A stretch of DNA of 34,840 nucleotides. Origin: Loigolactobacillus binensis (GTDB lineage Bacteria; Bacillota; Bacilli; Lactobacillales; Lactobacillaceae). The stretch's first letter is position 1, and every line of letters starts with the position of its first letter. Below are positions 14,928-22,353 of this stretch, in pieces. The DNA lies in assembly GCF_005405165.1 (NCBI RefSeq), contig NZ_BJDN01000027.1, positions 1-34,840 of the forward strand, given 5' to 3'. The notes below the pieces were generated by a model, which saw nothing but the letters and a program-made list of their open reading frames with translations, made no database searches and was not told the origin of the DNA. A program made the position numbers and the translations under genes.

Positions 14928-14974
14928 AAAAGCGCTAGAAAACGCCGTTTGTCGGCGCTTTTCAGTGATATAAT
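14928..14974 (+). promoter_or_regulatory. Hairpin then -10 element upstream of the lipoyl-carrier gene
   Basis: AAAAGCGC (14928-14935) pairs with GCGCTTTT (14955-14962), with an inner AACGCCG/CGGCG stem, a terminator-like structure. TATAAT follows at 14969-14974, 38 nt before the ATG. A -35 would fall inside the hairpin (TTTGTC at 14948-14953), so promoter and hairpin overlap. Confidence 0.45.
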
Positions 14975-15011
14975 GTAAGCGGATTAATTCTTTTTTAAGG
15001 AGCTGATCAGG

Positions 15012-15251
15012 ATGATCAAAGAAGTGCATATGCCTAAGTTAAGTCCTAAATCTGATGAATATTTCTTCGGCGAATGGCAAAAGGAACCAGGCGACAGCGT
15101 CGAAGTTGGCGATATTTTATTTGAAGTGGAAACGGACAAAGTTGTCAGTCAGGTAGAAAGTCAGGAAAAAGGCACTTTGCAGGCGCAAAAGGTGGCAGAA
15201 GGCGACACGGTCAAAGTCGGCGATTTGGTTGCTACGATCAAGGTCGCTTAG
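15012..15251 (+). CDS. Free-standing lipoyl-domain carrier protein
   Basis: A 79-residue protein that is only a lipoyl domain. The beta-barrel with a protruding hairpin carries the modification site FEVETDKVV (Lys43), and the N-terminal IKEVHMPKLSPK and C-terminal DTVKVGDLVATIKV complete the fold. Lipoyl domains are normally the N-terminal part of E2 subunits or are GcvH; a free one next to lipA and lplA suggests a dedicated carrier on which LplA places octanoate or lipoate and LipA adds sulfur. The ATG follows TAAGGAGC with good spacing. It is separated from lipA by 153 bp with a weak hairpin, so the three genes may share a transcript only in part. A biotinyl carrier is possible, but the ETDKVV motif favours lipoate. 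Confidence 0.8.
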   Translation: MIKEVHMPKLSPKSDEYFFGEWQKEPGDSVEVGDILFEVETDKVVSQVESQEKGTLQAQKVAEGDTVKVGDLVATIKVA

Positions 15252-15404
15252 CACAGCGACAGCGTCTTGGGTAGTGGTTTAAGCAACACAGGCGTGGTTT
15301 AGCGCCAGTGCTTTTTTAGATACGGTTACGCTAAATTCGTTGGAAAATACTAGGCTGCTAGCTGCAAGTGCAGCTTAGATTTGCGATAGAAAGCTGGCAT
15401 TATT

Positions 15405-16283
15405 ATGATGGAAAAAACGCATGTGACAAGTAAACCGCAATGGTTGAAAGTTACTTATGATCAGAAAAAAGTCGATCACATGGATGATTTGTTGGCGGGT
15501 TTGAAGTTGAACACGGTTTGTGCGGAGGCTAACTGCCCTAATTTAGGGGAGTGTTTCGGTAGTGGCTCAGCGGCGTTTATGATTTTAGGCCCGAATTGTA
15601 CCCGGGCGTGCCGTTTCTGTGATGTGCCCCATGGTCATCCGGCACCAGTTGATCTGTTGGAGCCAGCCCGGGTGGCCGAAGCAACGAAGCGCTTAGGCTT
15701 AAGCCACGTGGTGGTCACCAGTACCGATCGTGATGATCTACCGGATCTTGGCGCCGGGCAGTTTGTGGCGACGATCAAAGCGCTACGGCGGTTAACCCCT
15801 AAGACGACCATCGAAGTGTTGACCCCCGATTTTCAAGGGCGCACGGACTGCATCGACGCGGTTTTAGCCGCCGGGCCAGATGTGTTTAATCACAATATGG
15901 AAACCGTGCGTTCAATCACGCCCCACGTGCGCAATCGCGCCACTTACGAGACATCGTTAGCTGTTTTACGTTACGCCAAGGAACACGCGCCGCAGAATAT
16001 GTACGTCAAAACCGGGATCATGTTAGGCTTAGGCGAAACTGATGCCGAAGTTTATCAATTAATGGATGATCTGCGGGCCATCGACGTTGACTTTTTAACC
16101 ATTGGTCAGTACGTTCAACCTAGTCCAAAACACTATCAGCTCCGGGAATGGGTACCAATGGCGCGTTACCAAACGTACTACAAGGAAGCCGTTAAACGCG
16201 GCTTCAAATTTGTGGCCAGCTCACCACTTGTCCGCAGCTCGTATAAGGCAAAGGAAGAGCTGGAAGCGGTTATGGGTAAATGA
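15405..16283 (+). CDS. lipA: Lipoyl synthase
   Basis: LipA is a radical-SAM enzyme that inserts two sulfur atoms into protein-bound octanoyl groups. The auxiliary-cluster motif CAEANCPNLGEC (C39, C44, C50), the radical-SAM motif CTRACRFC (C65, C69, C72) and the C-terminal RSSYKA motif are all visible; length (292 aa) is normal. The start is the first of two ATGs and its SD is weak. It ends ATGA, overlapping the start of lplA, so the two are translationally coupled. Most lactobacilli lack lipA and scavenge lipoate, so this is a distinguishing trait of the host. The adjacent lipoyl-domain protein is the likely substrate. Confidence 0.95.
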   Translation: MMEKTHVTSKPQWLKVTYDQKKVDHMDDLLAGLKLNTVCAEANCPNLGECFGSGSAAFMILGPNCTRACRFCDVPHGHPAPVDLLEPARVAEATKRLGLSHVVVTSTDRDDLPDLGAGQFVATIKALRRLTPKTTIEVLTPDFQGRTDCIDAVLAAGPDVFNHNMETVRSITPHVRNRATYETSLAVLRYAKEHAPQNMYVKTGIMLGLGETDAEVYQLMDDLRAIDVDFLTIGQYVQPSPKHYQLREWVPMARYQTYYKEAVKRGFKFVASSPLVRSSYKAKEELEAVMGK

Positions 16284-17278
16284 TTTATATTCCAGTTACT
16301 TCATTAGATGTCTACCATAATTTTGGCTTGGAATATTATTTAATGACCGTGAAAAAGTTCACCGAACCTGTTTTCTTATTGTGGACGACGACGCCAACGG
16401 TGATGTTAGGCAAATACCAAAACGCTTTTGACCAACTGAATTTAGACGCGGTGAAAGCTCAGCAATTAACGGTGGTGCGGCGCTATTCCGGTGGGGGGAC
16501 GATCTATACTGATCAAGGGGGGTGTCAATTTACCTTGATCACACCGACGACCAACGCCACGATTGATTTTAGCAGCGGGCTTGAGCTGATCACCGCGGCG
16601 CTGAATCAGATCGGCATTGCGGCTACCACTGACAGTCGCAACGATCTAGTGGTGGCTGGCGCCAAGGTTTCTGGCAGCGCGCAGTACGTCACGCCGGGGT
16701 ACAAACTGCATCACGGCAGCCTGCTATTTGCGTCAGACTTGGCGGTATTGGCGGCGGTTTTGCAGGTGGATCCCTTGAAGCTTCAAGCCAAAGGGGTGCA
16801 GTCGGTGCGCCAGCGCACAACTAATTTACAGGCCCAGCAACCGACTTGGACGGCAACTGAGTTTCGCCAGCGCTTGACGGCGGCGGTGCTGGCGGCCACC
16901 CACGCACACACTTACCAGTTGACTGCCGCTGATGAAGCGCAGATCGCCGTGCTGGCGGCGCAACGTTTTGCTGCACCAGCAAAGATCTACCGGCAGCGCG
17001 GCGCTTTTCAGTACACGCATAAGCGCTACATTACCGGCGCTGGCTTGATCCAAGTAGCCTATAGTTTGGCCGAGCAGCGGGTAACGGCGCTGGAATTGTC
17101 CGGCGACTTTTTCAGCGCGCTTGATCCCGCTGTCTTCGCCCGGGCGGTGATCGGCGCCAAGTTTACCCGGGCCGCCTTGCAGCCGCTGCTGGCCCAGCAG
17201 TTGGCGCAGACGCCGATCGTCGGGTTAGATGCAGCAACCTTAACGGACCTAATCTTCCAGGATCCAGCAGCAAAATAA
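16280..17278 (+). CDS. lplA: Lipoate-protein ligase
   Basis: A 332-residue LplA. The N-terminal catalytic domain has PTVMLGKYQN, the lipoyl-adenylate loop RRYSGGGTIYTD, the lysine loop DLVVAGAKVSGSAQ and HHGSLLF. A C-terminal accessory domain (about residues 245-330, IYRQRGAFQYTH ... IVGLDAATLTDLIF) is present. It activates free lipoate (or octanoate) with ATP and attaches it to lipoyl domains. In the context of lipA it could also prime the small carrier with octanoate, since no lipB- or lipM-type octanoyltransferase is in the window. It overlaps lipA by four bases. Confidence 0.92.
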   Translation: MIYIPVTSLDVYHNFGLEYYLMTVKKFTEPVFLLWTTTPTVMLGKYQNAFDQLNLDAVKAQQLTVVRRYSGGGTIYTDQGGCQFTLITPTTNATIDFSSGLELITAALNQIGIAATTDSRNDLVVAGAKVSGSAQYVTPGYKLHHGSLLFASDLAVLAAVLQVDPLKLQAKGVQSVRQRTTNLQAQQPTWTATEFRQRLTAAVLAATHAHTYQLTAADEAQIAVLAAQRFAAPAKIYRQRGAFQYTHKRYITGAGLIQVAYSLAEQRVTALELSGDFFSALDPAVFARAVIGAKFTRAALQPLLAQQLAQTPIVGLDAATLTDLIFQDPAAK

Positions 17279-17292
17279 CGGTTAGACACTAA

Positions 17293-17338
17293 AAATAGCG
17301 GTGTGATCAATCTTGTTTGATTGACCATGCCGCTATTT
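17293..17338 (+). terminator. Hairpin after lplA
   Basis: AAATAGCGG pairs with CCGCTATTT, with an inner TCAATC/GATTGA stem, 15 bp after the stop. The T tract beyond it is poor, so it may be an RNA-stability hairpin; a second hairpin with a real T run follows at 17368. Confidence 0.6.
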
Positions 17339-17367
17339 ATGATCGGCAAAAAAGCTAAATTATTTTC

Positions 17368-17398
17368 AGCACCTTCGCAAAAAAGGCGCTATTTTTTT
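17368..17398 (+). terminator. Second terminator after lplA
   Basis: AGCACCTT pairs with AAGGCGCT (one mismatch) and is followed by seven T. The remaining bases to 17546 hold no recognisable gene. Confidence 0.6.
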
Positions 17399-17546
17399 AA
17401 ACAAACTTTGTGTGTTCCCCTTTTGTTTGTGGAGCGAACCTGTTACGCTGAGTTTAGGCAAAGTTGTTTTTATAAATGGCCGCTGGTTAAATTTGTTAGT
17501 CCAACGGGCCGGCCCTGAGTTGCCTGACTTAGGCGTGATTCCCCGG

Positions 17547-18026
17547 TTATTTGCTCAGTGGGATCCGGAGCTCAACTGCAGCATCATGGGGATTGCCGTT
17601 AAGCAGAACTTCGACGACAAAGCTGTCCTTAGTGTACAGTTGCGGTTCAGCCGGTAAGATCGTACCGAAAAAGTCGCCGATCAAACGGTCAAATAAGGCG
17701 CGGTCAGGGCCACCTTGCGCCTGTAGGACAATATAATCGCCGGCCGGCAAGGTGCGGGTCTGGGCTGTGGTGGCCGTGGCGGTGGTGTTAGCACCGGCAA
17801 AGTATTCTAAATGGTCCGCTGCGGTGGTGCTTAAAGCGTAGCCCAACTTGTCGCGACTGGCGGCCATCAGTGGTGGAAATTGATTGTTTTTGACGAGGCT
17901 GACAAAGTGCTGTTCCTTTTGCGCGGAAACGGCGGCGATGTTCGTCATTGTGGGTAACGGTAGCTTGGTGGCATAGCCAGTTAATGTGAGTTCCGGGTAT
18001 TGTTGGATTTTATAGGTTGTGGTCAT
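17547..18026 (-). CDS. GyrI-like/effector-binding-domain protein
   Basis: A 159-residue protein with a GyrI-like (AraC effector-binding, SOUL-like) fold: YKIQQYPELTLTGYATKLPL at the start, central DHLEYFAGANTT, TRTLPAGDYIVLQAQGG, then LFDRLIGDFFGTILP and a final YTKDSFVVEVLL strand. Such domains bind small, often cationic, ligands or proteins. The ATG at 18026 is chosen because AGAAGGAAC precedes it; an upstream start at 18065 would read through the promoter. It is divergent from a WYL-domain regulator that begins 87 bp away, with an inverted repeat between them, so the regulator probably controls it. The usual arrangement in lactobacilli is exactly this pair. Confidence 0.78.
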   Translation of the reverse strand: MTTTYKIQQYPELTLTGYATKLPLPTMTNIAAVSAQKEQHFVSLVKNNQFPPLMAASRDKLGYALSTTAADHLEYFAGANTTATATTAQTRTLPAGDYIVLQAQGGPDRALFDRLIGDFFGTILPAEPQLYTKDSFVVEVLLNGNPHDAAVELRIPLSK

Positions 18027-18073
18027 TGTTGTTCCTTCTTTCTTTGTGTACAGTAAGAATAACAAATAATACC

Positions 18074-18089
18074 TGACAATAAGCTGTCA
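18074..18089. promoter_or_regulatory. Candidate operator in a divergent promoter region
   Basis: TGACA-n6-TGTCA, a perfect 5-bp inverted repeat with 16 bp overall span, midway between the GyrI-like gene (minus) and the WYL regulator (plus). It is a good site for the regulator dimer. Confidence 0.5.
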
Positions 18090-18113
18090 TGTTTTAAGAA
18101 ATGAGTTGAAAAA

Positions 18114-19034
18114 ATGCGGATCGAACGGTTGATCAATTTGGTATTGGTTTTGTTGCGCCGCGATTTGGTGGCGGCCCGGGAGCTGGCGGCTTTATTTGCG
18201 GTGACCGAGCGGACGGTGTATCGGGATGTGGAAACGTTAAGTTTAGCGGGGTTGCCGATCTATACTTTGCAAGGCCGCAACGGGGGGATCGGGTTGTTGC
18301 CGAATTACAAAATGGCCCAGAATTTTTTAACGGCCAGCGATGTGCGTAATTTGTTGACCGCATTGGCTAGCGTCCAGGCGTTGATCGAAACACCGGCGTT
18401 GACGGCGACTTTGCAGAAGTTACGGTCGATGGCGGCAGGTGATGAGGCGGCAGCTGATTTGTTGATCGAAGATGTGAACTGGCAAGGGGCCGCCGAGATC
18501 AAGGCGTTGGCGCAACAATTTGCCCAAGCGATCAAAAGCAAGCAGGTGGTGACTTTTCAATATAGCGATCGTGGCGGGCAACTCAGTCAGCGCCAAGTCG
18601 AGCCTTATCGCTTGGTTTATAATGGTGATCGGTGGTACTTGCAGGCTTTTAGCTATGAACGCCAGGCCTTTCGCACTTTTCGGTTAGCACGGATGCAGCT
18701 AGTGACGGTTCAGGCGGCCCATTTCACGCCGCGCCCACTGCCGATCAAGCAGTTGGCGTTAGGCCGGCGCCCGCCAGAAGTATTGACCTTAACGCCGATC
18801 ACGTTGCAGGCCGCCAATCAAGTGCGTGCTGTAATCACTGAACGTTATGGCAGTGCCGGCATCAAGCAAGCGGTGGCTGGTTATTTTGAGGTGACGCTGG
18901 CGTTGCCGGACAATGAGGCCGCGTACCGTTTCATTTTATCCTTAGGCGCGCAAGTGAAAATAATTGCGGGCACTGCTTTTCGCACTCATTTTAAGGCTTA
19001 CTTAGCCCAAATCACTGCGCAATATCAAGACTGA
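18114..19034 (+). CDS. YafY-type HTH/WYL transcriptional regulator
   Basis: A 306-residue regulator. Residues 1-55 are a winged HTH (LLRRDLVAARELAALFAVTERTVYRDVETL, 18177-18240). A linker is followed by the WYL domain (VVTFQYSDRGGQL ... VEPYRLVYNGDRWYLQAF, about residues 145-185), with the Arg/aromatic pocket that binds nucleic-acid or small-molecule ligands, and a C-terminal WCX-like extension. Members are usually repressors or activators of a neighbouring operon. The divergent GyrI-like gene is the likely target, via TGACA-n6-TGTCA. The SD is weak (GAGTTGAAAAA), as is common for autoregulated regulators. Confidence 0.85.
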   Translation: MRIERLINLVLVLLRRDLVAARELAALFAVTERTVYRDVETLSLAGLPIYTLQGRNGGIGLLPNYKMAQNFLTASDVRNLLTALASVQALIETPALTATLQKLRSMAAGDEAAADLLIEDVNWQGAAEIKALAQQFAQAIKSKQVVTFQYSDRGGQLSQRQVEPYRLVYNGDRWYLQAFSYERQAFRTFRLARMQLVTVQAAHFTPRPLPIKQLALGRRPPEVLTLTPITLQAANQVRAVITERYGSAGIKQAVAGYFEVTLALPDNEAAYRFILSLGAQVKIIAGTAFRTHFKAYLAQITAQYQD

Positions 19035-19072
19035 AAAATACGGTTTTGCATAAGATATAGGTAATAATTCTT

Positions 19073-19100
19073 TTGTTAACATTTGGGCCTATGCTATACT
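19073..19100 (+). promoter_or_regulatory. SigA promoter of the P-type ATPase gene
   Basis: TTGTTA (19073-19078), 16 nt, TATACT (19095-19100), 35 nt before the preferred ATG. Confidence 0.65.
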
Positions 19101-19134
19101 AATAGGACTAAAGAGACGGAGGATGATGTATTTC

Positions 19135-21843
19135 ATGGAAAAACAACCAATTGTGCCACCTGATGCGAAGCCTGGACCGGCGCCGTTATTCACGCAAGCC
19201 GAAGGGCAGGTGCTAACGACCTTGCACAGCGACTTGGAGCGCGGGCTCAGTCCGCAAACTGCGACGCAGCGCCTGAATCAGCACGGCCCCAACGAATTAA
19301 TGGCGCAAGTCACGCCTAAATGGGTGATGTTTTTGCGTCAATTTAATAACGTGATCATCTATATTTTGCTATTTGCCGCGGCGTTGACCTTGCTGCTCCA
19401 GCATTATTCGGATTCGATCGTTATTGGCTTGGTCGTGATCATCAATGCACTGATTGGTTATTTTCAAGAAGTCAATGCCAGCAACGCGCTGGATAAAATC
19501 AAGTCGCTACTATCCACGGAGGCAACGGTGATCCGTGCCGGTCAGCGCACTGATATTCCTGCCCGCCAATTGGTGATCGGGGACATCGTTTATTTAGAGG
19601 CTGGTGACAATGTACCCGCGGATATGCGGCTTTTAGATGCGGATAATTTACGGATCCAAGAGGCGGCCCTGACCGGTGAAGCCGATTCTGTACTGAAAGA
19701 TTTTGCGCCGTTAACTGATCCGCTGACGCCGTTGGCCGAGCGCAAAAATATGGCCTATGCAAGTACGGCGGTGACCAACGGTAGCGCCACCGGGATCGTC
19801 GTGGCCACTGGTCACGATACTGAATTAGGGCAGATCGCCACGGATGTTAGCAATGTGAAGGCGGCTAAAACCCCGTTAATGAAAGAATTAGATGGTTTAG
19901 GTAAGTGGATTTCCTATTTCATTATCGGGATCGCTTTGGCGTTATTTGCCTTTGGATGGTGGATCCACCTTTATGCATTGCCGACTTTGGCTTTAGCCGT
20001 GGTCACCATGGTGGTCGGTTCCTTACCAGAAGGATTGCCGGCATCAACTTCAGTGATCTTGGCCATGGGCGTTAATAAAATGGCCAAACACAACGCCATT
20101 GTTAAAACACTGCCGGCAGTGGAGACTTTAGGGGCCGTTGACGTGATCGCCACGGATAAAACGGGCACGTTGACTAAAAATGAGATGACGGCTCAGGATA
20201 TTATTACCCGTGAGCATCATTATCAAGTTACCGGCACTGGTTATGCACCAACCGGGCAGATCACGCTAGCTCAGCAGCCCGTTGCGGTACGCACTGATAC
20301 CACGTTGACGCAGCTTCTAACCGCTGGTTTTGAGGCCAACGACACGATCTTACAACAGGAGGCTGACCACTGGGTGATCAATGGTGAGCCAACGGACGGC
20401 GCCTTTTTGACCCTTTATCATAAAGGATTAGGTGCGGCGGCGCCTGCGGTCACCGAGTTAGATCGGATCCCCTTTGATTCCGATTATCGGTATATTGCGC
20501 GGCTGGCCGAACATGCGGACGGACAACACGAGATTTTCATCAAAGGCGCACCGGACAAGTTATACGCAATGGCCGCTGCTGCGGATCCGACGTTTGAGCG
20601 AGCTCACTGGGATGCCGTGATCAAAACTTTGACCCAGCAAGGCAAGCGGGTGGTGGCTGTCGGCCATAAACTAGTGAGCGCCGACGTCAATGAAGTGACC
20701 CACGCCGTTTTACAGCAGGGGATCGATTTTCTTGGAATCGTGGGGATCATTGATCCACCCCGGGAAGAAGTAATTGCCGCCTTAAAAGAAATGCGGACTG
20801 CAGGGGTCAAGGTAAAGATGATCACCGGGGACCATCCAGATACAGCGGCTGCGATCGGCCGCCAACTTGGTTTGGCGGAAGATATTCAGTCGATCACCGG
20901 CGCTGAATTAGACCAAATGTCATCGGAAACGTTACGCGCGAACATTAATCGGTATGATGTTTTTGCCCGGACGACACCCAGCAATAAACTGGCGATCATC
21001 GCCGCGTACCAGCAAACCGGTAAAGTGACCGCCATGACCGGCGATGGGGTCAATGACGCGCCGGCCTTGAAGAAGGCGGACATTGGCGTGGCCATGGGAA
21101 TCAAAGGAACCGATGTGGCTAAGGACGCCGCTGATATGATCTTAGTCGATGATAATTTCACGACGATGACCAAAGCGATTCGGGAAGGACGCCGTCTGTA
21201 TGCCAATATCAAGAAGACGATCGCGTTCTTGTTGCCAACTAGCTTTGCGGAAGGCTTGATCGTTGCTTTTAGTATTTTAATGCAGCAGGCTTTACCGTTA
21301 GTGCCCACCCAGTTGTTATGGATCAACATGGTTTCGGCGATCACGATCCAGTTTGCGTTTATTTTTGAGCCAGAAGAACAAGGTATTATGCAGCGGCCAC
21401 CGCGGAAAACGGGTACGGCGCTACTGAACAAACACGATGTGTTCCAAATGGTTTATGTATCAGTATTGATCGCCGCAATGGGCTTGTGGGCCTTTGATTG
21501 GTTAACTGCCAGCGGTGTTTCCCACGTGATCGCCAGTACGATCACGGTCAATATTATTGTGTTAGGTAAGGTGTTCTATTTGTTCAACATCCGCACCCCG
21601 CATTTAGCCTTTTCCCGCCATTTCTGGAGTAATCCCATGGCTTTTGGCACGATCGGGTTATTGATGGCCTTACAGCTATTACTGGTTTACCTTCCGTTTA
21701 TGCAAGGCGTTTTTAAAACCGGTAATATGAGCTGGACACAATGGGGGATCGCCATTGCTGCCGGTTTTGTCACCTTAGTGGTCACCGAATTAGATAAAAT
21801 TATTCGCATCGGGATTGATCATCTACGTCATTCAGCGATGTAG
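19135..21843 (+). CDS. P2-type cation-transporting ATPase (Ca2+-ATPase-like)
   Basis: An integral-membrane ion pump of 902 residues. The N-terminal cation-ATPase domain, A-domain TGE loop (LTGEADSV), TM4 motif VGSLPEGLPASTSVILAMG, phosphorylation site DKTGTLTKNE (Asp341), nucleotide-binding domain, hinge TGDGVNDAPALK and six C-terminal membrane helices are all there. The PEGLP motif in TM4 places it with P2A/P2B Ca2+- or broader P2-type (Na+, K+, Mn2+) pumps; specificity cannot be told from sequence. Of three in-frame ATGs (19123, 19126, 19135) the last is preferred: GGAGG at 19118-19122 is 12 nt away, slightly long, but the first two ATGs touch the SD. Alone in its transcript. Confidence 0.9.
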   Translation: MEKQPIVPPDAKPGPAPLFTQAEGQVLTTLHSDLERGLSPQTATQRLNQHGPNELMAQVTPKWVMFLRQFNNVIIYILLFAAALTLLLQHYSDSIVIGLVVIINALIGYFQEVNASNALDKIKSLLSTEATVIRAGQRTDIPARQLVIGDIVYLEAGDNVPADMRLLDADNLRIQEAALTGEADSVLKDFAPLTDPLTPLAERKNMAYASTAVTNGSATGIVVATGHDTELGQIATDVSNVKAAKTPLMKELDGLGKWISYFIIGIALALFAFGWWIHLYALPTLALAVVTMVVGSLPEGLPASTSVILAMGVNKMAKHNAIVKTLPAVETLGAVDVIATDKTGTLTKNEMTAQDIITREHHYQVTGTGYAPTGQITLAQQPVAVRTDTTLTQLLTAGFEANDTILQQEADHWVINGEPTDGAFLTLYHKGLGAAAPAVTELDRIPFDSDYRYIARLAEHADGQHEIFIKGAPDKLYAMAAAADPTFERAHWDAVIKTLTQQGKRVVAVGHKLVSADVNEVTHAVLQQGIDFLGIVGIIDPPREEVIAALKEMRTAGVKVKMITGDHPDTAAAIGRQLGLAEDIQSITGAELDQMSSETLRANINRYDVFARTTPSNKLAIIAAYQQTGKVTAMTGDGVNDAPALKKADIGVAMGIKGTDVAKDAADMILVDDNFTTMTKAIREGRRLYANIKKTIAFLLPTSFAEGLIVAFSILMQQALPLVPTQLLWINMVSAITIQFAFIFEPEEQGIMQRPPRKTGTALLNKHDVFQMVYVSVLIAAMGLWAFDWLTASGVSHVIASTITVNIIVLGKVFYLFNIRTPHLAFSRHFWSNPMAFGTIGLLMALQLLLVYLPFMQGVFKTGNMSWTQWGIAIAAGFVTLVVTELDKIIRIGIDHLRHSAM

Positions 21844-21901
21844 TAAACGCCTTATTATTTAGGCTAAGCGTCATTTCAGGTCTAAAAGTGGTTTTTGCGA
21901 C

Positions 21902-21932
21902 TTGACAATTTTTAAAAAGCAGGTATTATGAT
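21902..21932 (+). promoter_or_regulatory. Promoter of the T-box leader
   Basis: TTGACA (21902-21907), 16 nt, TATTAT (21924-21929); an alternative -10, TATGAT (21927-21932), has 19-nt spacing. No other gene lies between it and the T-box. Confidence 0.7.
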
Positions 21933-21936
21933 AGAC

Positions 21937-22199
21937 AAATGAAAAACAGATTAAAACTTCGATAAGAAAAGTAGATTTATTTTAATTTTAAGCGAGCCAC
22001 GGGTGGATGTGACGTGGTAATTAAGTTAGATCGAAACTAGCCTTTGAGTGGTGGCTGCGCTGAGTGGTCATTGGGTACGCCCATTATTGCGTCAACGGAT
22101 GTTGGTCCGTTAAGATTCTGTTTTTGGACAGAATAAATGAAGGTGGTACCGCGCGTTTGCGCCCTTTAAGAGTAATACTCTTAGAGGGCGCTTTTTTAT
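21937..22199 (+). ncRNA. T-box leader with intrinsic terminator
   Basis: A T-box riboswitch that senses an uncharged tRNA and controls the MFS gene. The canonical T-box TGAAGGTGGTACCGCG lies at 22138-22153, before a perfect terminator (GCGCCCTTTAAGAGT pairs with ACTCTTAGAGGGCGC, then six T, 22159-22197). Stem I opens with GATAAGAAAAGTAGA and the AG-bulge/distal loop GCGAGCCACGGGTGG. The lower helix is TTCGAT/ATCGAA and the upper TTAATT/AATTAA, so the specifier loop is short (GTTAG). Read as the triplet before the closing purine it would be UUA (Leu); GUU (Val) is the alternative, so amino-acid identity is not settled. Amino-acid limitation should raise transporter expression. Confidence 0.88.
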
Positions 22200-22226
22200 T
22201 ACCGAAGGAAAAGTAAGGAGTTGAGG

Positions 22227-22255
22227 ATGTCTGGGGCAGCCTGAATCACTGCCCC
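22227..22255 (+). promoter_or_regulatory. Five-codon mini-ORF overlapping a hairpin
   Basis: After the T-box terminator a good SD (AAGGAG) precedes ATG TCT GGG GCA GCC TGA (22227-22244), encoding MSGAA. The hairpin GGGGCAG (22233-22239)/CTGCCCC (22249-22255) begins inside the mini-ORF. Such a small translated unit could modulate the transporter gene 100 bp downstream. It may equally be chance. Confidence 0.35.
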
Positions 22256-22353
22256 CAATCAAGCAGGTCATTTTACCAGCAGTCCGAGCACAATTAGTGG
22301 CGTGAGCCGCGTCGCTACCAAGGTCAAGTTAAAAAATTAGGAGGCAATTACAG

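Noticed and set aside
14760..14978. Open frame of 72 codons between the coiled-coil and lipoyl-carrier genes
   Set aside because: No SD, overlaps two hairpins and the next promoter, and there is no recognisable product.
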